Shown here piece by piece: positions 24,121 through 32,557 of a stretch of DNA of 40,535 nt (the first letter of the stretch is position 1; each line of letters opens with the position of its first letter). The stretch is from CAZEAN01 sp964510225 (lineage in GTDB: Bacteria > Planctomycetota > Planctomycetia > Isosphaerales > Isosphaeraceae): NCBI GenBank assembly GCA_964510225.1, contig CAZEAN010000054.1, forward strand, positions 1 through 40,535, read 5' to 3'. The notes beneath the pieces are model-generated. The model was not told the origin of the DNA. It did no database searches and was given only the letters and a program-made list of their open reading frames with translations. The translations under genes were made by a program, and so were the position numbers.

Positions 24121-27100
24121 TGCCGCATCCCCGAGAACTCCAGTTCATCCTCGGTCTGTTGCTGGTTATCGCACTTCTCGGATGCAACGAGCAGGAGAGT
24201 CCGTCTGATCCGATCCCCGGCGATCCAGCACCCTTCTTCCAGCAGCTTGAACCGATCGATGGGTCGGTTGGCCCCGTTGTTGCGATCTCCTGGGGACCTG
24301 GATCGAGGGACGATCGATTGCTTGTTCTCTCCCAAGAGGGTGAGACGTTGGCTTGCTATCGACCGTTCGTTTCAAAACGTCCGCTTAGTCGTGTCCTGAT
24401 CGATCGAGCCCGTGGTTTAGTTCAATCCCTCGTCATTCTTGAAAATGAACAGGTGATTACAGGTGATGAAACTGGCTTAATGCTTTGGTCAGTTGTTGGG
24501 GAAGATCTCAGACTTGTGGACCAGAATGACGTTGGATCGATCGGCGCGTTGTCAATCGATCCGGTCGGCCCCGATGAGGTCGTTGTGGGGCTCAGTGACG
24601 GTCGTCTCTTGCGTTATCGACCGGATCGTGGGGAACTCGGAAAACCCCGAGGTGAGTCGCGATCGACAGGGAGAGCAGCCGGAGTCCGTGCGATCCACTT
24701 TAGTGACGACGGGCGATATCTCATCATAGGTCGGTCAAACGGTAAGTCGGAACTCCGAAGTCGTCACTTCGTTAATCGTCCACTCCCACTCGGTGAGGTG
24801 ATTGACGTCGCTGCCTCTGGTCAAATAGTCGCTCGGCTCTACGGGTCTGAGGTTGGCGGACCTGGAGTCCAATTGGATCGGATGGAGAACCAAACCGACT
24901 CGAGACGGCTAGCGCTCCCCTCTGAGGGAATCGCGGTTCGTTTTCTTCGCGACCGAAGATCTCTCGTTGTCGCTTTGAGAGATCGTTTGATCCTAATTCC
25001 GACGATCTCCGCAGAAGACGTAAGCCCCGTTGATTTAAAGGAGATTCGACTCGAAGCCGGCGTAGCCCGAATTGCCCTCGATCGGACCAGTACAGAACTG
25101 GCAATCGTCGACACGGTCGGTGGAGTCAAGATTCTGGATCTTGAGCAATTCCTGATCCACGCGAGGCCGATCCCGGCCAGCGATCTAGCGGAGCTCGCCT
25201 TCCGACACCGTACCTGGGTATATCGGGGTCGGCCTCCGAGTCCGTCTTTGAGATCTGCAACTCTTGACCGGGATCGAGAAGCAGCGAACCAGCCCTCCGC
25301 GATTCAACGACGGCTCGATGATCTTCGTGGAGAACTCGACCGTGGCAACGCAAATTCACTACTCACCGAATTGCGAACGCTTGACGCCGACCCCGCCCTT
25401 GATCGTGCTTCGAGTGCCGAGGTCGCGCTCGTTACTGCCTCGGTCCGGCAACGAAACGGTTGGAGTACCGATGGCTTGCTCGAACTTCTCGAGCGCGCGG
25501 CGGCGACATTTGAAGTTCAAGGCGAAATCAATCGTCAAGCAGATCTCACTACATGGATCGCGAGTTTACTGATCCCCCGACTCGATGGAGTTACTCAACG
25601 CGGTTCCCTCGATCTTCAGCGAGCACTTCATGAGCTGACCGAAGCAAGCGCGCTCTATCGAAAAGTTGAGCCCCCGCTTGAGCGTGAGGCACTGATCGCA
25701 GAGTCGCTCCAGGCTTGGACACTCCTTGCAATCGGTGAGTTACCGGAAGGGCTCCGGCAGTTTACGGAGCTTGAGCGGATTGCTGGATCAGACCCAATTC
25801 TTCGGCAAGCTCCCGAGTATCTTCGGATCCGGACAGCAATCAGTGTTGCCCGCCGAGACTGGGAGAGCGCGGATTCGTCAAGCGATGCACTTCTCCAACA
25901 GGTCCGTGATGCCTTCTTTCAGGACAATGCTTCGGTTGCGCTTGATCGGGAAGCGTCGCTGGTCCGGATCGGAGTCCTCGGGTCGCTCGGTCGATGGGCA
26001 GAGGCGGCACGGGTCCTTGAAGAACCCCGTCCCACCGATCTCGAGTGGCAACTTCGTCGACTGATCCTTCAGCACCGCGGCGGTATCCCGTTAGATGCAG
26101 CCGAGACTGTCGAGGAGCCCCGATCGCCTGAAGCGACCGCCGTTTCCGTTCACGGGATGGCACTCTTAGCGGCTTCGAGAAGCGAAGATGAATCGGCGGA
26201 ATCCTTGTTCGCGGAGGCTCTGAGCCTTCATGAAGCGGCTGGTCGAACCGACCTCGGGCTTGAAGCGATCCTCGGACGCGCCGAAGCACTTGAGCGTTTG
26301 GGACGGTTCGCCGAGGCTGCCGAGCACTACCAACGAGTCGCTCGATTACTCAATCCTTCGAACAGTCGCCAGCAGACCCGAGGCGCTGCGCGACCGATTG
26401 GTTTCGGAAGCCCAAGAGTTTATCGAGGACTTGCCCGTACCCAGATTCAACTCGATCAGGTTGATCGAGCGATTGCAGCGATCGAGTCGTCGCGACTTTT
26501 GGAGTGGTTCCGGATCGCTGGTGAAGACCGTGTGCGTTCCGCGTCGGTCACTGGGAAGTCTCTGCATCGAGGGATCGGAGAACTCCGAGAAGCCCGACGG
26601 CGAATCAACGACACAAGCACCCCAGGGAGTCCTGAAGCTATCGAGATCCGACGTCTGGAAGCCCGAGTCGCCGCAGGACATCGGGAACTCGCCAACGGAG
26701 ATCCAGGACACTCGTTTGACCTCGGAGGCATTGGTTTAGGTCCGAGCGAAGCCGTGCTCTACTTTGCGGCAATCGGTCCGGAGTCTCTCCTTGGTATCAT
26801 GATCCTACCAACTGGAGATACCAAAACGATCGTGCTTCCGATCACTCGTTCCAGCCTCCGACGCTCGACCCGACTCTGGCTTGCATCTATCGGCGATGGT
26901 GGACGGACCATTGATTTCGGAGCCGAGGGTTCACCCGATTCCTTACTCTCCATCATTCCCGAACCTGATCTAGACCTCCTTGAACAGGGAGTTCCTCATT
27001 CAGCCGAGGGAAGTGATCAACCAGGACGGTTGTTGGTGGAATCACTCTTGGAGCCGTTCCAGGCCGAACTTCAGGAGGTCAAAGAGCTGGTCGTTATTCC

Positions 27101-27824
27101 CGACGACGCGATCAATAATCTCCCGCTTGAGACGCTCGGTGCTGGGTCAATTGGCGTTCCTTTAGTTTCCTACACACCCTCCTTGACCCTCCTTCGACAA
27201 GTCCGCGCCCATCGAGGCGATCGCCAAGAGTCAGAGTCACTGACGGAGGCTCGAAGAGTTACGATTGCAGTGATTGCACCGGACGCTCCGGTCGAAGCAA
27301 TCTCTGTTCGATCCGCTTATGCAGACGCAAAAGATTTCTTCATAACAGAAGTGCCAGGACGATTCGAGTTTTTAGACATTCTGAATCAAGGTGCAGATGT
27401 TATCCATCTAAACTGCAAGATTGAGCTGGATCATGCCCGATTGCGATCGGGATCACCGGAGTTTTGGTTTGCGAATCCTGCAGACCCCGACCTTCGAATC
27501 TCTAGTCTCGACTTGCTCCGATGCACTCTCGAGGGTGCCGTCGTCGTTCTTTCTCTGGACGGCGGTACGGATCGAGTCTCGATTGACCCGAACGCCCGGA
27601 GATCGATGGCCCGTGATCTTATTGCGGCGGGGGCCAACGGGGTAATCCTCAACCTCTGGGATCTCCCAGCAGAGTCGGGTCCTGCCTTGATGGCGGAAAT
27701 CCATCGAGGACTTGGGGCCGGACTTGGCCCCTCAGAAGCGCTCCGATCTGCCCAGGATTGGATCGCCAATCGCGCTGGATTCGTTGACCCCGTTCATTGG
27801 GCTGGGGTTGTGCTCTATCGATAA
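24120..27824 (+). CDS. Giant lipoprotein: beta-propeller, TPR array and degenerate CHAT domain
   Basis: A 1234-residue protein. The signal MPHPRELQFILGLLLVIALLGC has lipobox Cys22. Residues about 45-370 show WD40-like blades (VVAISWGPGSRDDRLLVLSQEGETLACYR, VRAIHFSDDGRYLIIGRSNG). About 390-800 are helical TPR-like repeats. About 960-1234 form a CHAT domain: ELVVIPDDAINNLPLETLG, VIHLNCKIEL, LIAAGANGVILNLWDLPAESGPALM and ALRSAQDWI. CHAT proteases use a His-Cys dyad (HFATHG and LSACET). Here HLNCKI has Lys in the place of the second His, and LSLDGG has Asp1147 in the place of Cys, so proteolysis is unlikely. I expect an envelope scaffold. Coupled to the upstream hydrolase. Confidence 0.85.
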   Translation: MPHPRELQFILGLLLVIALLGCNEQESPSDPIPGDPAPFFQQLEPIDGSVGPVVAISWGPGSRDDRLLVLSQEGETLACYRPFVSKRPLSRVLIDRARGLVQSLVILENEQVITGDETGLMLWSVVGEDLRLVDQNDVGSIGALSIDPVGPDEVVVGLSDGRLLRYRPDRGELGKPRGESRSTGRAAGVRAIHFSDDGRYLIIGRSNGKSELRSRHFVNRPLPLGEVIDVAASGQIVARLYGSEVGGPGVQLDRMENQTDSRRLALPSEGIAVRFLRDRRSLVVALRDRLILIPTISAEDVSPVDLKEIRLEAGVARIALDRTSTELAIVDTVGGVKILDLEQFLIHARPIPASDLAELAFRHRTWVYRGRPPSPSLRSATLDRDREAANQPSAIQRRLDDLRGELDRGNANSLLTELRTLDADPALDRASSAEVALVTASVRQRNGWSTDGLLELLERAAATFEVQGEINRQADLTTWIASLLIPRLDGVTQRGSLDLQRALHELTEASALYRKVEPPLEREALIAESLQAWTLLAIGELPEGLRQFTELERIAGSDPILRQAPEYLRIRTAISVARRDWESADSSSDALLQQVRDAFFQDNASVALDREASLVRIGVLGSLGRWAEAARVLEEPRPTDLEWQLRRLILQHRGGIPLDAAETVEEPRSPEATAVSVHGMALLAASRSEDESAESLFAEALSLHEAAGRTDLGLEAILGRAEALERLGRFAEAAEHYQRVARLLNPSNSRQQTRGAARPIGFGSPRVYRGLARTQIQLDQVDRAIAAIESSRLLEWFRIAGEDRVRSASVTGKSLHRGIGELREARRRINDTSTPGSPEAIEIRRLEARVAAGHRELANGDPGHSFDLGGIGLGPSEAVLYFAAIGPESLLGIMILPTGDTKTIVLPITRSSLRRSTRLWLASIGDGGRTIDFGAEGSPDSLLSIIPEPDLDLLEQGVPHSAEGSDQPGRLLVESLLEPFQAELQEVKELVVIPDDAINNLPLETLGAGSIGVPLVSYTPSLTLLRQVRAHRGDRQESESLTEARRVTIAVIAPDAPVEAISVRSAYADAKDFFITEVPGRFEFLDILNQGADVIHLNCKIELDHARLRSGSPEFWFANPADPDLRISSLDLLRCTLEGAVVVLSLDGGTDRVSIDPNARRSMARDLIAAGANGVILNLWDLPAESGPALMAEIHRGLGAGLGPSEALRSAQDWIANRAGFVDPVHWAGVVLYR

Positions 27825-27880
27825 ATCCTTCGTTGACTACTTGACGGTGGAGTCTCTATCCGACAACATGACGTTGCAGC

Positions 27881-27901
27881 AATTGAGATTGAATCTCAAT
27901 T
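27881..27901. promoter_or_regulatory. 21-bp perfect palindrome resembling a Fur-family operator
   Basis: The 10-bp arm AATTGAGATT, a central G at 27891, and its exact reverse complement. The inner TGAGATT-G-AATCTCA has the 7-1-7 geometry of Fur boxes (TGAGAAT-n-ATTCTCA type), differing by swapped bases at the centre of each half. It is 75 bases upstream of the DUF1559 start and within the only promoter region for the three-gene unit that follows. Fur itself is not encoded here. Confidence 0.55.
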
Positions 27902-27976
27902 TCGACACTGGCAAGTTCATCGCTAGCGTGCTGGTCCCACGAAGGCGATCGACCTCGTGATCTCACCTTTTCTCCG

Positions 27977-29026
27977 ATGCAGACTCGTCAAACTCGGCTT
28001 GGTTTCACTCTTATCGAGTTGCTAGTCGTTATCGCGATCATCGGCGTCTTGCTTGCACTATTGCTTCCGGCCGTTCAGAGTGCCCGCGAGGCGGCTCGAC
28101 GGATGGAGTGCGTCAACAATCTGAAGCAGATCGGCCTGGCGCTGCACAACTATCACGACTCAAATCAGGTGTTTCCGGCTGCCTTCCACGGCGGCTTGGG
28201 CAACGTCTACATGAACTTTACGGGCTTTCATGCAATCCTACCCTACATCGAGCAGCAAATTCTGCAGGATGCGTTCAACTTCGACTACTCGGTGTTTGCT
28301 CCCGGTCTCGGTCACTACTACGGATGGTCGGGAGGGCAACAGACTACCGGCTTCTCAACTCAGCTTTCCAACTTTCTCTGCCCTTCAAACCGAGCCTCGA
28401 CCGAGGTCGGTGCCAGCTACAGTAATTGGGTTGTTGAGCAAGCAGCCGTGACGGACTATGTGTTCAGTGGCGGCGGCGACAATTACATCACAGAACCATT
28501 TCTCAACCGCAACCTCCGCGGTTTTTCCGGAATGGACCTGTTCAGCAGGGTCGCCGAAATACGGGACGGACTCAGCCAGACATTTGCTTTCGGTGAGGCT
28601 GTTGGTGGTAATGGCGGCAACCCGTTTGTTGCTGAAGGATTTGCAGCGAACCGGGTTTGCGTTCCGTTGGAACTCTATGATCGTGCCCAGTATTACGACA
28701 ACTTGATGTTCATGGCCTATGGACGTCGTCGAACCTGGAACAACCAATTTATCGTTGGCGGGATCGTGGGAACGACTACAGACCGCCTCGGTGCATTCTA
28801 TGGACTGAATGACTGTGGCTACGAGTCATCGACTGATCACTGGGGGACAGCATCACCGACATCCGGCCAAACAGTACCCAATTTCCGGAGCGTACACCCC
28901 GGAGGCGGTAATTTCCTGATGGCCGACGGCAGCGTCCAGTTCATCAAGGAGACGATCGACAGAGAGACTTACGTCGCTCTCTCCACGATTACGGGTCGAG
29001 AAGTGATCTCCGCTGATCAGTACTAG
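27977..29026 (+). CDS. DUF1559 prepilin-like surface protein
   Basis: A 349-residue protein with a type IV prepilin N terminus: short basic leader ending LG, then FTLIELLVVIAIIGVLLALLLPAVQSAREAARRMECVNNLKQIGLALHNYHDSN. Cleavage is expected between Gly and Phe. The C terminus has the DUF1559 signature HPGGGNFLMADGSVQFIKETID (H-x-DG). The family is hugely expanded in Planctomycetota, with members thought to build pseudopilus-like or surface structures. It is first in a same-strand trio with the DUF4198-Kelch protein and a lipoprotein. The operator-like palindrome lies upstream. Confidence 0.92.
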   Translation: MQTRQTRLGFTLIELLVVIAIIGVLLALLLPAVQSAREAARRMECVNNLKQIGLALHNYHDSNQVFPAAFHGGLGNVYMNFTGFHAILPYIEQQILQDAFNFDYSVFAPGLGHYYGWSGGQQTTGFSTQLSNFLCPSNRASTEVGASYSNWVVEQAAVTDYVFSGGGDNYITEPFLNRNLRGFSGMDLFSRVAEIRDGLSQTFAFGEAVGGNGGNPFVAEGFAANRVCVPLELYDRAQYYDNLMFMAYGRRRTWNNQFIVGGIVGTTTDRLGAFYGLNDCGYESSTDHWGTASPTSGQTVPNFRSVHPGGGNFLMADGSVQFIKETIDRETYVALSTITGREVISADQY

Positions 29027-29192
29027 TTCACCTGGTCGGTAGTGATCACAAACTTGCTTCGAAACTGACTTCCGCCCTCGCGTTGTCCTGATTAGTTTTC
29101 ATGGTCTAAGTAATTCATGTTGGATTACTCGGACCCATTACCTTACATCACCCATCACCGACGTTCCTCAAACCAAGATTTATGAGGTGACG

Positions 29193-31802
29193 ATGTCTCT
29201 TCGCCGCGTTCAAGGCTTGTCGCTCATTTCCGTTGCGTGCGTCGTCCTTTCCTTCAGCTCGCCCGTTCGAGCCCACTTCCTCTGGATGACTGCCGAGCCC
29301 AATGGCGATTTGGTCAAGGTTCAGGCATTTTTGGCCGAACCTCCGATTCCAGATCTTCCGATGTTTATGGACTTCATCAAAGAAGCCACATACTCGGCCA
29401 ACGGCTCTAAGTTGGAACCCACGACAGGCGAAGAAACATACCTCTTAAACTATTCTGATCCGACACCGACGACCACAATTGACGGTCTCTGTCCGCTTGG
29501 CGTGATGAATCGAGACGAAGTGCCTTTTCGCCTTTTCTATTCCGGTCGCCTTCAGTTTGGTCCGGTCGATTCCAAGACTCCAGAACTCAATGACCACCTT
29601 CGGGTACGTCTCGAATCCAATGGAGTTGAAAGACCCTACGTTCAAGTCACCTTCCAAGGCAAGCCCGCAGCAAGTGCTTCGGTGAAGGCCTACTACGAGG
29701 ACGGTTCGACTGAAGAGCTGAGAGCGGACGAGAATGGTCGGTTGGTCTGCAATGGAGTCGCCGAAGGGAAGACGGGATTGCTCGCTAAGCTTGGCGATGG
29801 TCAAGCCGGCGAACTCGACGGTGAGTTCTTCGACGAGACACGATTCTACGCGACCCTGACGATCGCCCCCACTGCCGTCCTTGAGTTGATCGCCTCTGAC
29901 GACGAGACAGTGGTCGCTCCTGCACGGATTGCCGAACAACTCCCGCTTCTTCCCGAACCCAACAATAGCTTCGGCGGTGCAGTGGCTGGCGAGTGGCTCT
30001 ATGTCTACAGCGGCCATACAGGGACGACCCATCGTTACCACAAGGGAACAACGATCCAGCAATTTCGACGTCTTAACCTCAAGGATGGCACAACCTGGGA
30101 GGAACTCCCCTGTGGTCCAGACCTTCAGGGCGTTTCACTTGTTGAACACAATGGCTTCCTCTACCGGACAGGCGGGATGTCTGCCCAGAACGCTGAGGAT
30201 GAAGAACATGATCTCGTTTCGACCGATGAGGCTGCACTGTTCGATCCAGAGACGAAGACTTGGACTCTTCTCCGAGCGATGCCGGAACCTCGGTCGACAC
30301 ACGATGCCATCCCCGTCGGTGATCATCTCTATGTCGTCGGTGGTTGGGCAATGCTCGGTGGCGGCTCTGACAATACCTTCTTTCATGAAGAAATGTTACG
30401 CCTCGATCTCAACGATCCAGAAGCGGAGTGGGAAGTACTCCCACAACCATTCCTCCGTCGGGCGTTAGCAGCCGCAACCATCAACGACAAGCTCTTCGTT
30501 CTCGGTGGCCTGACCGAAGACGGGAACGTGGTGACCGATGTCGACATCTTCGATCCCGCCACCGAAACCTGGTCAAAAGGACCAGAGCTGCCGGGCGCAG
30601 CAATCAGCGGATTTGCTCCTTCGGCATTCGGAGTCCAAGGACGTCTTTACGTCACCGGGATGGAAGGCGAGATCCATCGGCTCAGCACTGACGAAACCAC
30701 TTGGGAACTTGTTGGACGGCTGGCAGTCCCTCGGATCACGCACCGATTACTTCCCGGACTTGAGGGCGACCTCATCGCAGTCGGCGGCAACTTTTCGGGT
30801 GTTCCGATTCGTTTCATCGAGCGATTCCGACCCGATGCCGACCAAAATCTCCCGGTTGTCTTGACAGGTGAAGTCACGATGCCGGGCGAGGCAGTTAAGA
30901 GCCACGCCCTAAACTGGACGAGTGGTAAGTTGGTCATCGCGGGCGGTAGCAAGACCTGGAGCCCTCATGCCTTCGAAGCGGAGTACTTGACGGACCAGGT
31001 TCTCGAATTCAGCATCGCGACGCTCAAGGTTGAACCGTCGAACACTCTTCCGGAGTTGGTTCAATCGAGCACGGTGGTCACAGTTCCTGCTGGCGGTCGG
31101 GGTGTACCGCACCTCCTCGGTGGGATCGGTCATGACGGCGAGTTTGTCCGAACCATCGGGGCTGTCCACCGGTTCGACAAAGAGAGTGGCCAATGGACCA
31201 CGACTAACGCCACCATTCCTTACGATCGAGGGATGTTCACTGCGGCGGTAAACGGTAATCAGGTCTGGATCTTTGGAGGGAGTGTTTTCGACCCTCGACC
31301 CGACGCCGATCAGACCGGCTTGGTCACAGAAGTACTCCGCTGGAAGACCGACAGAGAAGGTTCAAGTTTTCAACCGACTGGAATTGAGATGCCCCACGGA
31401 CGACGCTCCTTTGCGGGTGCTGTCTTGGATGGCAAGTTCTACGCGGTTGGTGGCATTGCCGGTATGGGGATAGTGGAAGAAGTTGACGTCTTCGAATTCG
31501 ATTCCGGAACCTGGAGTCAAGTCAAGTCTCCTTTGTCCGATCGAGTCTTCCCTGAGTTGGCTGTTGTAGACGGGGCTCTCTTCCTTGCTGGTGGTTTTTC
31601 AAGGGGAGAGGACGGTCACTTTGAACCGACCAGAACCGTCGAGTGCTTTGACCCCGAGTCGGGTGCTTGGAGCATCGTCTTGGGCGATCTTCCGATCGAG
31701 ACCGGTGATACCCGGATGATCAGTATTGGCAACCGGTTGCTCTTCTTCGGCGTTGACCGAGACGACCCAAGTCGCGCCCACTTTGCCATTGTTGCCCCCT
31801 AA
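29193..31802 (+). CDS. Secreted DUF4198-Kelch fusion protein
   Basis: An 869-residue secreted protein from ATG 29193 (AGGTGA just before). A signal peptide ends in SSPVRA, so the mature protein should begin HFLWM. Residues about 28-235 look like DUF4198, the NikM-like periplasmic domain of metal uptake clusters: initial AHFLW, VTFQGKPAASASVKAYYEDGS, RADENGRL and ETRFYATLTI. The remaining 630 residues are Kelch repeats, for example PRSTHDAIPVGDHLYVVGGW, RRALAAATINDKLFVLGGL, DIFDPATETWSKGPELPG and GRRSFAGAVLDGKFYAVGGI, probably forming two beta-propellers. Domain joining suggests a metal-binding head on a protein-interaction platform at the cell surface. This is inference. Confidence 0.8.
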   Translation: MSLRRVQGLSLISVACVVLSFSSPVRAHFLWMTAEPNGDLVKVQAFLAEPPIPDLPMFMDFIKEATYSANGSKLEPTTGEETYLLNYSDPTPTTTIDGLCPLGVMNRDEVPFRLFYSGRLQFGPVDSKTPELNDHLRVRLESNGVERPYVQVTFQGKPAASASVKAYYEDGSTEELRADENGRLVCNGVAEGKTGLLAKLGDGQAGELDGEFFDETRFYATLTIAPTAVLELIASDDETVVAPARIAEQLPLLPEPNNSFGGAVAGEWLYVYSGHTGTTHRYHKGTTIQQFRRLNLKDGTTWEELPCGPDLQGVSLVEHNGFLYRTGGMSAQNAEDEEHDLVSTDEAALFDPETKTWTLLRAMPEPRSTHDAIPVGDHLYVVGGWAMLGGGSDNTFFHEEMLRLDLNDPEAEWEVLPQPFLRRALAAATINDKLFVLGGLTEDGNVVTDVDIFDPATETWSKGPELPGAAISGFAPSAFGVQGRLYVTGMEGEIHRLSTDETTWELVGRLAVPRITHRLLPGLEGDLIAVGGNFSGVPIRFIERFRPDADQNLPVVLTGEVTMPGEAVKSHALNWTSGKLVIAGGSKTWSPHAFEAEYLTDQVLEFSIATLKVEPSNTLPELVQSSTVVTVPAGGRGVPHLLGGIGHDGEFVRTIGAVHRFDKESGQWTTTNATIPYDRGMFTAAVNGNQVWIFGGSVFDPRPDADQTGLVTEVLRWKTDREGSSFQPTGIEMPHGRRSFAGAVLDGKFYAVGGIAGMGIVEEVDVFEFDSGTWSQVKSPLSDRVFPELAVVDGALFLAGGFSRGEDGHFEPTRTVECFDPESGAWSIVLGDLPIETGDTRMISIGNRLLFFGVDRDDPSRAHFAIVAP

Positions 31803-31829
31803 CGCGGACTGAACAGATCGAACCATCGG

Positions 31830-31871
31830 CCTCCGAGACGTTCGGAACGGTCTCCATCGTTCACTCGGAGG
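31830..31871 (+). repeat. Stem-loop between the Kelch and lipoprotein genes
   Basis: CCTCCGAG at 31830-31837 pairs perfectly with CTCGGAGG at 31864-31871 around a 26-base loop that contains a smaller CGTTC/GAACG stem. It could attenuate transcription into the small lipoprotein gene or protect the upstream mRNA. No T-run follows. Confidence 0.4.
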
Positions 31872-31910
31872 TCCCCTTGCTATCAAGACCCGATTGGAGA
31901 TCGTCTCCCC

Positions 31911-32219
31911 ATGCACAAGCTACTGCAGAATTTGGTTGGACCTCGAATTGCACTCAGCTCTCCAATCCAGCGTTTGTTATCGACGATAGTGGTCGTCGTT
32001 ACGCTCGCTTTAAATGGCTGCTCAGATTACGAAAGGAACCGCTCCCCGCTTTCTACCGATGATCCTGCCCGCGCCGCGCGTGCCCGAGAGGAAACAATTG
32101 CGGTGGAGGCCGCCAGCAAGGCCGCCGAAGCCGCATTCTTTGCAACAACTGTTGCTGCTGAGGAAGCTCCGTTTCCTGAAGCGAATGGACCAGCCGGCAG
32201 CCTAGAGGATCTTGATTAA
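31911..32219 (+). CDS. Small alanine/glutamate-rich lipoprotein
   Basis: A 102-residue protein. Its signal has an unusually long N-region (about 20 residues) and a hydrophobic core ending in the lipobox LALNGC, giving a lipid-modified Cys at residue 37. The mature 65 residues are acidic and Ala-rich (ARAREETIAVEAASKAAEAAFFATTVAAEEAPFPEA) and probably form one long helix. It is third in the DUF1559/DUF4198-Kelch unit, about 110 bases after the Kelch gene. Small lipoproteins downstream of DUF1559 genes are common in planctomycetes, and their role is unknown. A membrane-anchoring partner of the Kelch protein is a reasonable guess. Confidence 0.7.
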   Translation: MHKLLQNLVGPRIALSSPIQRLLSTIVVVVTLALNGCSDYERNRSPLSTDDPARAARAREETIAVEAASKAAEAAFFATTVAAEEAPFPEANGPAGSLEDLD

Positions 32220-32269
32220 GGAAAGAGTGATTCAAGTCTAGGTCAATGTTAGTTTGTAATAGCGTTATG

Positions 32270-32298
32270 TTTACAATTCATTAATACATATGTTATAT
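32270..32298 (+). promoter_or_regulatory. Sigma-70-like promoter
   Basis: TTTACA, a 17-base spacer and TTATAT, in an AT-rich stretch of the 340-bp gap between the small lipoprotein and the secreted esterase. It could serve the esterase gene and the doubtful small ORF between. Confidence 0.4.
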
Positions 32299-32345
32299 CA
32301 TCGATGATTAATCGCTCAAAACCGGAATCAGGCGGTTTCGGTACG

Positions 32346-32495
32346 ATGAAGCGTCGCGGTCAGTCGATTTCGCCGGAAAGAAGTGGTCGTGCGGGTCATG
32401 ATTGTCTAGGAGCATTAATCGATTTCTTGCTGCAGATTCTCATCGGAATTCTTTTACTCCGAGGCGATCAGATTGCAAGCTTGCCGGAACGTTGA
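32346..32495 (+). CDS. Doubtful small ORF with one hydrophobic helix
   Basis: A frame open from ATG 32304, with a second ATG at 32346 giving 49 residues. It has a basic N-terminal half and a hydrophobic stretch (ALIDFLLQILIGILLLRG). It sits just downstream of a promoter-like element. The pattern of a basic start then a helix is what a small membrane protein would show, but there is no clear ribosome site and no family I recognise. It may be noncoding. Confidence 0.25.
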   Translation: MKRRGQSISPERSGRAGHDCLGALIDFLLQILIGILLLRGDQIASLPER

Positions 32496-32557
32496 AGTTG
32501 TTGATCTCAATGGCCGCTAGGGAGAGCGGTTGGCTCCCTTAATTCAGAGCGGCTCCA

